Positions 1 through 9,081 of a stretch of DNA of 64,000 nucleotides are shown piece after piece. Source of the DNA: Clostridiales bacterium. Its GTDB lineage: Bacteria > Bacillota > Clostridia > Lachnospirales > Lachnospiraceae. Made by a program: the position numbers and the translations under genes. Below the pieces are notes generated by a model. It saw only the letters and a program-made list of their open reading frames with translations, did not search any database and was not told the DNA's origin. The DNA is taken from the NCBI GenBank assembly GCA_018372435.1, contig JAHAJA010000014.1, positions 1 through 64,000 of the forward strand, given 5' to 3'. Every line of letters begins with the position of its first letter. The first letter of the stretch is position 1.

Positions 1-205
1 ATCCCTAGCTCTAGAACTCCGTTCTATCAATTTTTAGACTCGAGAAATTACTCTGTAATTTCCCTCGTTAACTTATGACTCCTTCGGAGTTACGGTCTTA
101 CACTTCGTGTAATCCCTAGCTCTAGAACTCCGTTCTATCGCTAACTTATCGGGTGAAATCAAATACTCACTTCGTGAGTGCTTGATTTCCTTCCGATAAG
201 TTACA
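1..205. repeat. Cluster of short perfect palindromes, clipped by window edge
   Basis: At least six hairpin modules follow one another: 12-26, 44-62, 78-90, 98-112, 123-137 and 143-202. The first five are perfect stems of 5 to 8 bp around a three-base pyrimidine loop (TCC, TCT or TTC) closed by a C-G pair. The last is a long three-tier hairpin (AACTTATCGG / CCGATAAGTT outside, AAATCAA / TTGATTT, then ACTCAC / GTGAGT). The block at 1-28 recurs identically at 112-139. No protein is encoded. The array probably continues to the left of the window. From about 206 to 355 I see only the probable promoter region of the downstream gene. Confidence 0.8.
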
Positions 206-355
206 TTATAACATAATCTACCTAGTTATCCAATATTCTATCCATCACTGATTTTCACTACTAAATGCCTCCAATAAACACACACGATAGGGAATGTCCA
301 AGTACTCCTTTTGTCGTTATAATAAACCTATAACTAAGTATTGGAGGGTTACTAC

Positions 356-3205
356 ATGATTGAATATAACAACTACAAAGATAGTCCTTTATGGGATAGT
401 TCATTACCTCTTAAGAAACGTCTTGACTATCTTGTTGCAAACTTAACACTAGAGGAGAAACTACACTGCTTAACTACTGGTTGTCCTACCATACCACGTC
501 TTGGGATCACACAGTTCTACCTTGGCGGTGAAGCCGCACATGGGATTGAGGCTCGTCATGACCAAGCCTTTAACAAAGGAGAATGTATTCATACTACTGC
601 CTTCCCACAACCAATTGGAATGAGTGCAACATGGGATACCGAATTACTTGAACGCATCGGCGAAAGCGTTGGTAATGAAGCAAGAGTGGTTTATCAGACA
701 GAAAAGAATGGTAGACTCTGTTGTTGGGCACCAACTATTGATATGGAGCGTGACCCTCGTTGGGGACGTACTGAAGAAGCATATGGTGAGGATCCTTACT
801 TAACTGGCAAGATGGCAAGTGCATATATTAGAGGTATGCGTGGCAAAGATCCCTTCTACATCCGTTGTGGAGCTTCCCTAAAGCATTTCTATGCGAACAA
901 TGTAGAGACAGATCGAATTAAAATCTCCTCTTCCATTGATCCACGTAACAAACACGAATATTACTTAGAGCCATTCCGACGTGCTGTTGTTGAAGGTAAA
1001 GCAGAAGCTATGATGACTGCTTATAATGAGATTAATGGTGTACCTTGTATCGTGAATGAGGAAGTACAAACCATTGTTAAGGATCAATGGGGATTACAAG
1101 GTCATATCGTATGCGATGGTGCTGATATGCAACAAACAGTAAATGACCACAAGTATTTTAGTTCTCATGCTGAAACCATTGCATATGGCCTGAAGGCAGG
1201 AATCGATTGTTTTGTTGATGATGGAGTTGTAATTGTAGCTGCTGCGAGAGAAGCGCTAGAACGCAACTTAATAACAACAGAAGATATCGACCGCGCTATA
1301 CGTCATTCGTTTGGAACTAGAATTCGTCTTGGCATCTATGATGCGCTTCCAAGAAATCCTTACGCGAATGTACCTGATGATTTCTTATGTTGCGATGAAC
1401 ATTGTGCTTTAACACTTGAGGCTGCTACTAAATCCGTCGTTTTACTGAAGAATGAAAATGACTTACTACCATTTACCAAAGATACTACTGAGAATATTGC
1501 CGTTATAGGACCACTTTCAGATGTTTGGTACAAAGATTGGTATTGTGGACAACCACCTTATACTATCACTCCGCTTGCAGGAATAAAAGATACTGCTAAG
1601 AATGCCACACTTCTTACTACTAATGGTTGTGATAAGATTCAATTGCAATACAAGGATTCTTATATCGGTTTAGATGAAAACAGCGGTCTAATTCTAACGG
1701 ACAAAGAACACGCTAGCACCTTCCTCTATACGAATTGGGGCTTTGGTTCTAGTACACTTATTGATCTTAGTAACAATCTATACGTTAGTATCGATGATGA
1801 TACCAATAGAATTAGTGCAACGAAGAAAGAAGCCTTTGGTTGGTTTATCAAAGAAGCATTCGATCTTAAGCAACAAGAAGATGGAAGTTATTATATTGAT
1901 ACTTGGAATGATAAGCACGTGTATATTGATGAGAATAATACCTTTACGGCTAGAGAAGATATGGATTATAGCTCATTTACCATGCACATTATCGAAGATG
2001 GAATTAAGTCCGCAGTAGATGCAGCTAAGAAAGCAGACAAGGCTATTGTATTCCTTGGAAGTAATCCAATGATTAATAGTAAAGAAGAGATCGACCGTAC
2101 GGATATTATTCTTCCTCCATATCAAGAAGAATTAATCAAATCAGTTTATGATGCGAACCCGAATACCATCTTAGTTCTGATTACCAATTATCCTTATGCT
2201 ATCAATTGGGAGCAGGAACATATTCCAGCTATTGTTTATAGCACTTCTGGTAGTCAGGAGCTTGGACATGCAATTGCAAGTGTACTCTTTGGTGAGACCT
2301 CTCCAGCTGGACGTCTGAATATGACTTGGTATACCGATATATCCTGCCTACCTGATATCAATGATTACGATATTATTAAAGGAAAGAGGACTTATCAATA
2401 TTATGATGGTAAGGTATTATATCCATTTGGTTATGGACTTTCCTATACAAACTTTACATATCGTGATTTAAGTATTGAGCAACAAGATTTTGCTACTATT
2501 AAAGTAACTGCAACGATTACAAACACTGGTGCTACTTCTTCTGATGAAGTTGTTCAATTGTATGTTCATCAAGAAGATTCGAGAACCATTCGACCACAAA
2601 AAGGGTTGAAAGGCTTTTCTCGTATCCGCCTAGAACCAAATGAAAGCAAACAAGTAACTTTCACAGTTCCTACACGTGATTTACAATACTTTGACGTTGT
2701 CAATAACACCATGTTGCTAGAAAGCGGCACATATCATTTCCTACTTGGTGCTTCTAGTGAAGATATTCGTTTGCAAGATACTCTCTATATTAGCAGCCAA
2801 CCAATTGGAACGCGTAATGTGAGTAAAACTACTGCTTTTGATCGATATGATTATTACGATAATGCCTACCTTCACAAAGGACCTATTGGCTACACTTGTG
2901 TTCTTCCAAAAGATGCTACAAAAACTATGATTCTAAGTTACAATGATGTATCACTTGCTACACCTAAGAATACTATTGCTATTAATTATCATGCTAAGAC
3001 AGATACAAAACTACAGATTTTCTTCGGTGAAAAATTAGTGATGGAACAATCCTTACATCAAACAGAAGATTTTATCGAAATACAATTTGCATATGAGGAA
3101 CCATTAATTCCTTTGCATGTAGTTGATTCTCTAACATTTAAGATTGATGGCAATTGTAAATTGGGTTACTATCAGTTTAGACATATAGAACCAGTTACCA
3201 TCTAA
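356..3205 (+). CDS. Glycoside hydrolase family 3 beta-glycosidase
   Basis: 949 residues, probably a cytoplasmic exo-acting glycosidase because no signal peptide is seen. The start is the ATG at 356, 7 bases after GGAGGG; an upstream in-frame TTG at 341 overlaps that site. The N-terminal GH3 barrel carries the RDPRWGRTEEAYGEDPYL signature (about 132-149), KHF near 176 and the predicted catalytic nucleophile Asp254 in CDGAD. The GH3 C-terminal domain (PAGRLNMTW, YPFGYGLSY) and a fibronectin III-like domain follow. There is an extra beta-rich insert around residues 430-540 and an extra C-terminal beta-sandwich-like stretch of about 120 residues. Substrate (beta-glucoside or beta-xyloside) cannot be decided. 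A TATAAT at 318-323 may be its -10 box. Confidence 0.9.
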   Translation: MIEYNNYKDSPLWDSSLPLKKRLDYLVANLTLEEKLHCLTTGCPTIPRLGITQFYLGGEAAHGIEARHDQAFNKGECIHTTAFPQPIGMSATWDTELLERIGESVGNEARVVYQTEKNGRLCCWAPTIDMERDPRWGRTEEAYGEDPYLTGKMASAYIRGMRGKDPFYIRCGASLKHFYANNVETDRIKISSSIDPRNKHEYYLEPFRRAVVEGKAEAMMTAYNEINGVPCIVNEEVQTIVKDQWGLQGHIVCDGADMQQTVNDHKYFSSHAETIAYGLKAGIDCFVDDGVVIVAAAREALERNLITTEDIDRAIRHSFGTRIRLGIYDALPRNPYANVPDDFLCCDEHCALTLEAATKSVVLLKNENDLLPFTKDTTENIAVIGPLSDVWYKDWYCGQPPYTITPLAGIKDTAKNATLLTTNGCDKIQLQYKDSYIGLDENSGLILTDKEHASTFLYTNWGFGSSTLIDLSNNLYVSIDDDTNRISATKKEAFGWFIKEAFDLKQQEDGSYYIDTWNDKHVYIDENNTFTAREDMDYSSFTMHIIEDGIKSAVDAAKKADKAIVFLGSNPMINSKEEIDRTDIILPPYQEELIKSVYDANPNTILVLITNYPYAINWEQEHIPAIVYSTSGSQELGHAIASVLFGETSPAGRLNMTWYTDISCLPDINDYDIIKGKRTYQYYDGKVLYPFGYGLSYTNFTYRDLSIEQQDFATIKVTATITNTGATSSDEVVQLYVHQEDSRTIRPQKGLKGFSRIRLEPNESKQVTFTVPTRDLQYFDVVNNTMLLESGTYHFLLGASSEDIRLQDTLYISSQPIGTRNVSKTTAFDRYDYYDNAYLHKGPIGYTCVLPKDATKTMILSYNDVSLATPKNTIAINYHAKTDTKLQIFFGEKLVMEQSLHQTEDFIEIQFAYEEPLIPLHVVDSLTFKIDGNCKLGYYQFRHIEPVTI

Positions 3206-3223
3206 ATTACCACATCAAAAAAC

Positions 3224-3273
3224 AATCTTCACGAATTGTCTACCTTAAGACAGACAATTTGTGAAGATTTTTT
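3224..3273. terminator. Intrinsic terminator after the GH3 gene
   Basis: A stem of 16 pairs with one mismatch (AATCTTCAC-AATTGTC against GACAATT-GTGAAGATT) is followed by six T. It ends transcription of the glycosidase gene. Confidence 0.85.
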
Positions 3274-3321
3274 CATTTCTGATATTCTAGTTGTTCTTAA
3301 TAAATCACACGCAAACAATTC

Positions 3322-3348
3322 ACAACTTATTTCATACCTCATATATTA
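3322..3348 (+). promoter_or_regulatory. Candidate sigma-K promoter for dpaAB
   Basis: AC at 3322-3323, 16 bases, then CATATATTA at 3340-3348 fits the mother-cell sigma-K pattern AC-N16/17-CATANNNTA. In Bacillus the dipicolinate synthase genes are transcribed by sigma-K, so the match is where it would be expected. AT-rich sequence makes chance matches possible. Confidence 0.45.
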
Positions 3349-3384
3349 ATACATATATAAGGATTATATGAAATGGGGTAAAGC

Positions 3385-4269
3385 ATGAAAGAGAATAACC
3401 GTATTGTATTCCTTGGTGGTGATTTGCGCCAATGTTATATGGTTCGCAAGCTTGTTGCTAAGGGATATCTAGTAGCAACCTATGGTCTTGATATCGAAGG
3501 CCAATATGATTTAATTTACCGAGCTTCCTCGCTGAAATCCGCATTAAACTTTGGAAATATCGTTGTATGCCCTGTACCCGTATCTCATGATAAAGTAATG
3601 ATTACAAGTGAGCAAAAACTTGAGGATTTAACAGTTGAGAACCTAATTAATAACCTGAATAGTAATCAAGTATTCTTTGGCGGTGTCGTATCTCCTAATA
3701 TTCAAGAAGCCTGCAATAGTAAACAGATTCCATGGTATGATTTCATGCAGATGGAGCCCGTTAGTATCAAGAATGCAATTGCAACCGCTGAAGGAACCAT
3801 AATCGAAGCCATTCGTCAAAGTACAATTAATCTTCATGGTAGTTCCTGTCTAGTCTTAGGTTATGGTCGATGCGCAAAGATATTAGCAGATAAGTTGAAA
3901 GGATTACAAGCCAATGTGACTATCTGTGCACGTAGTGAAGAAGCACTTGCTTATGCTGATGCACTGGGTTTTCAGACTCTACCTTTGAAGAAACTATCTG
4001 GAGCAATGAATGAATACTCATTCCTATTCAATACCATACCGTATATGGTTATTGACGAACCAATTATTAAACAGCTTAACAGGGAGGTAATTATTATAGA
4101 TATCGCTTCAAAACCAGGTGGTACCGATTTTGAGGCATGTAAGCAATATGGTATACGCGCTTCTCTATGTCTTGGATTGCCTGGTAAATACGCTCCTGAA
4201 ACTTCAGCTGATATTTTAAATAATGTTATATCATCCCATATCCTAACAAAGAAAGAAGTGATTCTATGA
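3385..4269 (+). CDS. dpaA: Dipicolinate synthase subunit A
   Basis: 294 residues (family near 300). With DpaB it oxidises the dihydrodipicolinate-derived lysine-pathway intermediate to dipicolinic acid in the mother cell; dipicolinate is then imported into the spore core with calcium. The N-terminal stretch IVFLGGDLRQCYMVRKL is characteristic of the DpaA N domain, and the second half holds a Rossmann NAD(P) site (LVLGYGRCAKILADKL, about residues 153-168). It overlaps dpaB by four bases (ATGA), so the two are translationally coupled. Many clostridia lack these genes and make dipicolinate with an electron-transfer flavoprotein instead, so presence here is informative. Confidence 0.92.
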   Translation: MKENNRIVFLGGDLRQCYMVRKLVAKGYLVATYGLDIEGQYDLIYRASSLKSALNFGNIVVCPVPVSHDKVMITSEQKLEDLTVENLINNLNSNQVFFGGVVSPNIQEACNSKQIPWYDFMQMEPVSIKNAIATAEGTIIEAIRQSTINLHGSSCLVLGYGRCAKILADKLKGLQANVTICARSEEALAYADALGFQTLPLKKLSGAMNEYSFLFNTIPYMVIDEPIIKQLNREVIIIDIASKPGGTDFEACKQYGIRASLCLGLPGKYAPETSADILNNVISSHILTKKEVIL

Positions 4270-4853
4270 CTCTATCCGGTCAAAATGTTGGAGTTGCATT
4301 TACGGGCTCGTTTTGTATGCATGCAAAAGTTAAAGCCGCAGTAAAAGAGATTGTTGCCGCTGGTGCTAATGTTATACCAATCTTCTCCTTCAACACCCAG
4401 ACAATTAATAGCCGTTTTGGTAAAGCAGCTGATTTTATGAAAGAAATTACCGAAATTACAGGAAATGATCCAGTTCTTACGATTGAAGATGCCGAACCTC
4501 TTGGTCCTAAGAATCTAGTTGATATTGTTGTTATAGCTCCATGTACTGGTAATACGTTAGCAAAACTTGCCAACGGAATTACGGATACACCTGTTTTAAT
4601 GGCTGCGAAAGGACACATTCGTAATGGCAAACCATTAGTAATTTCCGTATCTACTAACGACGCCCTTGGAATGAACCTTAAGAATATTGGTGCCTTACTG
4701 AATGCGAAAAATATATATTTTGTTCCATTTGGTCAAGATGATTATGCTAAAAAGCCAAATTCAATGGTTGCTTATACAGAATTAATTTTACCAACGCTTG
4801 AACTAGCACTAGAAGGGAAACAAATTCAACCTATAGTACGTTCCCCATTCTAA
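4266..4853 (+). CDS. dpaB: Dipicolinate synthase subunit B
   Basis: 195 residues, the usual length of SpoVFB/DpaB, a flavoprotein-like fold related to phosphopantothenoylcysteine decarboxylase. Recognised from the start GQNVGVAFTGSFCMHAKV, the APCTGNTLAKLANGITDTPV segment in the middle and the NDALGMNLKNIG motif. Partner of DpaA; the start codon overlaps the dpaA stop (ATGA). No terminator of its own on this strand is obvious; 4854-5128 carries the terminator of the opposite-strand ABC operon and otherwise nothing that I can name. Confidence 0.92.
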   Translation: MTLSGQNVGVAFTGSFCMHAKVKAAVKEIVAAGANVIPIFSFNTQTINSRFGKAADFMKEITEITGNDPVLTIEDAEPLGPKNLVDIVVIAPCTGNTLAKLANGITDTPVLMAAKGHIRNGKPLVISVSTNDALGMNLKNIGALLNAKNIYFVPFGQDDYAKKPNSMVAYTELILPTLELALEGKQIQPIVRSPF

Positions 4854-4922
4854 CCAAGCATTTAGTAACTATACTAAAAAATAAAAAAGATAACTCCGAT
4901 GTTTTGGTAATCGTTTTCTTAT

Positions 4923-4971
4923 AAAAAAGCCGGATTATACAGATTGTTAACAATCATACTATAATCTCGGC
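4923..4971 (-). terminator. Terminator of the ABC exporter operon
   Basis: On the minus strand GCCGAGATTATAG and CTATAATCCGGC-type arms with an inner GATTGTTAACAATC palindrome fold into one long hairpin, followed by six T. It lies about 160 bases past the stop of the 5129-6907 gene. Confidence 0.7.
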
Positions 4972-5128
4972 ATACATATTCTTAATTCCATTTCCATTTC
5001 CCTTAATAAAGGGTCAATTACAAAGAAATTAAGTTCTCCATATATCTAATCCTATCCTCAATATAAGTTCCAATTTAGTGCTCTAAATTAATTAGAAGCT
5101 CTCACAAGTTAACTGTTTTCCCCTCACA

Positions 5129-6907
5129 TTAAGTCTGCTTAAACTGACTATTATATAACTTCGCATAGTAACCACCTCTTACAAGGAGTTCCTCATGGCT
5201 ACCTTGTTCTATTATACGGCCCTTATCCATAACAAGGATACGGTCCGCATCTTTGATTGTTGATAGTCTATGAGCAATGATAAAACTCGTTCTTCCTTCC
5301 ATTAACTTCTTGAATGCCTTTTGTATATTGATTTCTGTACGAGTATCAATATTACTTGTTGCTTCATCAAGGATTAACATCGGCGGTTTTGTTAACATGA
5401 TACGTGCAATACATAGTAGCTGTTTCTGACCCTGAGAGATATTATCTCCTTCTTCTGAGATAACCGTATCATAGCCGTTTGGTAGACGTTTAATAAAGCT
5501 ATGGGCATGAGCACCTTTTGCAGCAGCAATGATCTCGTCCATAGTAGCATTCTCTTTACCATAAGCAATATTCTCACGAACCGTTCCGTGGAATAACCAA
5601 GTTTCTTGCAATACCATACCATAATTGCGACGAAGTTCTTCCCTAGACATGGTTTTGATATCACGATTATCTACTTGAATGCTTCCACCATCTACATCGT
5701 AGAAACGCATTAGCAGATTTATGACTGTTGTCTTACCACAGCCAGTTGGTCCCACTATCGCAATTCTTTGACCTGGTTTTACCGCTAAGCTCCAATCTTC
5801 TATTAAGGACACTTCTTTATTATAGCTAAAGGATACCTTATCAAGGTCAACTTTACCTACTGTCGTTTTATTCGTACTACCTTCTTGTTCCTCTGCATCT
5901 ACCTCAATCTCTTGATCAAGTAATGTGAATACCCTTCTAGCAGATGCAAATGCTGATTGCAACTCTGCAATTACACCTGAGATTTCATTAAATGGTTTCG
6001 TATATTGGTTTGCATAAGTTAGGAAGCTTGATAACTGTCCAACAGAAAACGCTCCACCGATTACCGATAAGGCACCAATAATAGCAACAACTGCATATAC
6101 TAATCCGTTTAAAAAACGGGTACAAGGATTCGTTAAGGAAGAATAAAACTGAGCCATTACACCACAATCATATAATCTGTGATTGATTTCCTCAAACTTC
6201 TCTTGAGCACGCTCCTCATAACAGAATGCAGTAACCACCTTCTGATTTCCAATTACCTCTTCAATATAACCACCGAGTTCACCACGTATGGAAGATTGTT
6301 CCTTGAACTTGTTATACGTACGCTTTGTGATAAAGGAAGCAACCACCATAGACAAAGGCGTCATAATAATTACAATAAGAGCAATTTTATAATTTACAAA
6401 TAACATGATAACCAAAGTACCAACAATCGTTATAACTCCCGTAAAGAGCTGTGCAAAACCTTGTAACAGACCATCTGATATCTGGTCTATATCATTAATC
6501 ATAGTATTCATTATATTACCATGTGAGGTTCCATCTATATAGCGAAGTGGTACTTGAATTAATTTATCAAAAGCTGCCATACGAAGGTCTCGTACGGATA
6601 AAAACGTAATCTTATTCGTACAATATGTCATGATCCATTGGAACACCGCACTGATTGCAATTGCCACTGCTATAACAATCAAGATGGATATCAAACTATT
6701 AAAATCTACGTTACCTTTACCTACAATCACATCAATAGCACGACCGATTAATACAGGAATGAACAAACTTACTACTACACTTATGAAGGCACTAATAAAG
6801 GCAAAGAACAGATAGTTTCTATATGGTTTTGCATATTGCAAGATACGTGCTAAGACAGCAAATTGATTTTCTTTCGTAGCTATCGTATTCGAATTGTTTT
6901 TTTCCAT
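5129..6907 (-). CDS. ABC exporter half-transporter, catalytically competent subunit
   Basis: 592 residues: six-helix membrane domain (about 30-320) and a C-terminal nucleotide-binding domain. Walker A GPTGCGKTT, Walker B LILDEATSNID with the catalytic Glu, and switch IIAHRLSTI are intact, but the signature is ISQGQ instead of LSGGQ. Its start (6905-6907) overlaps the stop of the upstream half-transporter by one base (TAATG), so the pair is coupled and must form a heterodimer. The altered signature faces the degenerate site of the partner. Probable drug or lipid/peptide exporter of the LmrCD/TM287-288 type; substrate unknown. Confidence 0.9.
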   Translation of the reverse strand: MEKNNSNTIATKENQFAVLARILQYAKPYRNYLFFAFISAFISVVVSLFIPVLIGRAIDVIVGKGNVDFNSLISILIVIAVAIAISAVFQWIMTYCTNKITFLSVRDLRMAAFDKLIQVPLRYIDGTSHGNIMNTMINDIDQISDGLLQGFAQLFTGVITIVGTLVIMLFVNYKIALIVIIMTPLSMVVASFITKRTYNKFKEQSSIRGELGGYIEEVIGNQKVVTAFCYEERAQEKFEEINHRLYDCGVMAQFYSSLTNPCTRFLNGLVYAVVAIIGALSVIGGAFSVGQLSSFLTYANQYTKPFNEISGVIAELQSAFASARRVFTLLDQEIEVDAEEQEGSTNKTTVGKVDLDKVSFSYNKEVSLIEDWSLAVKPGQRIAIVGPTGCGKTTVINLLMRFYDVDGGSIQVDNRDIKTMSREELRRNYGMVLQETWLFHGTVRENIAYGKENATMDEIIAAAKGAHAHSFIKRLPNGYDTVISEEGDNISQGQKQLLCIARIMLTKPPMLILDEATSNIDTRTEINIQKAFKKLMEGRTSFIIAHRLSTIKDADRILVMDKGRIIEQGSHEELLVRGGYYAKLYNSQFKQT

Positions 6908-8685
6908 TATCTACGCACCTCCTCTTCACTTAGCTGTGATAAGCAGATTTCGCGGTATACTTCACAACTATTGAATAATTCATCATGAGTACCGATTCCT
7001 TTCACAATACCATCATCAAGTACAATAATCTTATCCGCATACTTAATCGAGTTTGCTCTTTGTGATACGATGAATACCGTCATTCCTTCGCAGTTTTCAT
7101 GTATGGCCTTACGAAGCTTAGCATCGGTAGCAAAATCTAATGCACTTGCACTATCATCAAGAATTAAGACCTCAGGGCTACCCACCAATGCTCTTGCAAT
7201 CGTCAATCTCTGTTTTTGTCCACCGGATAAATTCTTACCTCCTTGGGACACTACCTCGTTATATCCCTCTGGTTTACTTTCGATGAATTCCTCTGCTTGG
7301 GCAATCTTCGCTGCCTTACGTATCTCTTCCATGGACGCATCTTCTTTTGCAAATCTCATATTCTCTAATATCGTCCCACCAAATAATGCCGCCTTTTGTG
7401 GTACGATACCGAACTGTTTACGTAGATCTTCTAAGCTATACTCTTTCACATCAACACCATCAATTAAGATGGAACCCTTTGATGTGTCATAGAATCGTGG
7501 TAGAAGATTCACTAATGTTGTTTTACCGGAACCCGTACCTCCTATGATACCAACGGTTTCGCCTCTTTGGATTTCTATTGTTAGATGTTCAAGGGAATAC
7601 TCTTCATTCCCATGATAAGAAAAAGATACATCTTTAAACTGAATCTTTGGAACCGAGTTCGTAGTGTTTTGAGCTTCTCTTATATTGGTTTTATTTCTTT
7701 TGTTATTTACGGCATCACTTGCATAATCTCCTTCTATAACAGATGACTCTGTCTCGAAGATTTCATTAATTCTTGCTGCACTTGCACTACCCTTTGTGAA
7801 GATGACAACTAAGTTTGCTACTACTACTAACGCCATAGAAATCTGCGTCATATAGTTAACAAACGCGATAATCTGTCCTTGTGTTAAACTTCCATTATCC
7901 ACACGGAAACCGCCAAACCAGATGATTGCTATAATTGCAACATTTAATATAATAAATGTTGCTGGATTAAGAAATGCCGATAACTTTCCAACTCGAATTG
8001 CGATATCAGCCACTTCATCACTTGATTCATTAAAACGCTTCTTCTCATGTTCTTGTTTTGAGAAAGCACGAATTACTCTGGCTCCAGATAGATTCTCTCT
8101 TGTAATTAAAGATACCTCATCAAGTTTTGTCTGACGTACTTTATAGAATGGTACCGAACGACTCATAACAAAATACAACACCGCAGATACGAGCGGAGCC
8201 ACTATTATAAATATTAGCCCTAGCTTTAAGTCAATCATCAATGCCATAACAGCTGCACCTATAACTAAGAAAGGTGCACGTATAACAAGACGAATTAGCA
8301 TAGCTACAACCAATTGTATCTGATTCACATCATTTGTAATTCTTGTTACCAATGAATTCGTACCTAATTCATCAATTTCTTTATAGGACAAACTGTTAAT
8401 GTGCCGGAATAAATCATTCCTAAGTTTTGTACCAACACCTTGCGAAGCAATTGCCGCACTATATTGGCATATCAATGCAAATACTAAACCTAATACGCCT
8501 AGTAAAATCATGACTCCACCCATCTTAAGAACATATGATTTATCGCCATTTGCAATACCTTTATCAATAATACTTGCCATAACAAGCGGAACAATCAGTT
8601 CGAAGATGGCTTCTAATAACTTAAAGAATGGTCCGATTATGACTTGTTTCTTAAAACTCTTTAAGTAACGTGCTAATTTTTTCAT
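6907..8685 (-). CDS. ABC exporter half-transporter, degenerate-site subunit
   Basis: 592 residues, first gene of the exporter operon; SD AGGAGGAG precedes the ATG. Six-helix membrane domain followed by a nucleotide-binding domain with Walker A GGTGSGKTT and a canonical LSGGQ. Walker B reads LILDDSASALD, with Asp in place of the catalytic Glu, and the switch is SQR in place of the usual AHR (His to Gln). Both changes are typical of the degenerate site in heterodimeric exporters. A charged linker of about 35 residues (near 325-360) precedes the nucleotide-binding domain. Partner is the equally long downstream protein. Confidence 0.9.
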   Translation of the reverse strand: MKKLARYLKSFKKQVIIGPFFKLLEAIFELIVPLVMASIIDKGIANGDKSYVLKMGGVMILLGVLGLVFALICQYSAAIASQGVGTKLRNDLFRHINSLSYKEIDELGTNSLVTRITNDVNQIQLVVAMLIRLVIRAPFLVIGAAVMALMIDLKLGLIFIIVAPLVSAVLYFVMSRSVPFYKVRQTKLDEVSLITRENLSGARVIRAFSKQEHEKKRFNESSDEVADIAIRVGKLSAFLNPATFIILNVAIIAIIWFGGFRVDNGSLTQGQIIAFVNYMTQISMALVVVANLVVIFTKGSASAARINEIFETESSVIEGDYASDAVNNKRNKTNIREAQNTTNSVPKIQFKDVSFSYHGNEEYSLEHLTIEIQRGETVGIIGGTGSGKTTLVNLLPRFYDTSKGSILIDGVDVKEYSLEDLRKQFGIVPQKAALFGGTILENMRFAKEDASMEEIRKAAKIAQAEEFIESKPEGYNEVVSQGGKNLSGGQKQRLTIARALVGSPEVLILDDSASALDFATDAKLRKAIHENCEGMTVFIVSQRANSIKYADKIIVLDDGIVKGIGTHDELFNSCEVYREICLSQLSEEEVRR

Positions 8686-8746
8686 GCATCTACTCCTCCT
8701 ATGTATTGATTGGATTCTGGTGTCAAAGGTCCTTTTTCTTTGTGAT

Positions 8747-8920
8747 GAATACTAGGAAATATTTATTCATTTAATCTTGATTGATGTACTTGTGTATTAT
8801 TAGTTTTTGTGCAAAACTCTTATACATTTCACTGCTTCTATGTCGCGTACTATGACACAAAACACGCTACGCAAGTACATGTTAGGTTGTTGAATGAATA
8901 AATATTTCCTAGTATTATTC
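8747..8920. repeat. Structured repeat, family B copy 1
   Basis: The 8686-9081 gap is dominated by a long inverted repeat. The arms GAATACTAGGAAATATTTAT (from 8747) and its complement (ending 8920) pair over about 25 bases; a second arm pair, ATGTACTTG at 8784-8792 and CAAGTACAT at 8872-8880, lies inside. The loop carries the block TGACACAAAACACGCTAC (8853-8870), which recurs as its complement in the copies at 36662-36816 and 47985-48143. Non-coding. Confidence 0.75.
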
Positions 8921-8979
8921 AACGTTATTTAAGACTTTTAACTCTCGAATCTTATATTGCATTAATACGCACTCTTTAC

Positions 8980-9030
8980 TATAATATCATAGTAGAAAGT
9001 ATATGAGAAATATTTAATTAGTATACTTTC
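8980..9030 (+). promoter_or_regulatory. Promoter box and inverted repeat before the LysR gene
   Basis: TATAAT at 8980-8985 is followed by GAAAGTATA (8995-9003) and its exact complement TATACTTTC (9022-9030). The position, 50 to 90 bases before the start codon, suits an autoregulatory LysR operator. Binding is inference. Confidence 0.4.
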
Positions 9031-9081
9031 CATATGATATTGATATGACTTAGACATAATTTTTATAGAAAGAGGCCACTT

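Noticed and set aside
1..205. Possible CRISPR array
   Set aside because: Repeats are different short palindromes without equal spacers, and no cas genes are present.
7070..7492. 140-codon plus-strand ORF within the ABC exporter gene
   Set aside because: It is antisense to the conserved nucleotide-binding domain and has no ribosome site; codon usage follows the other strand.
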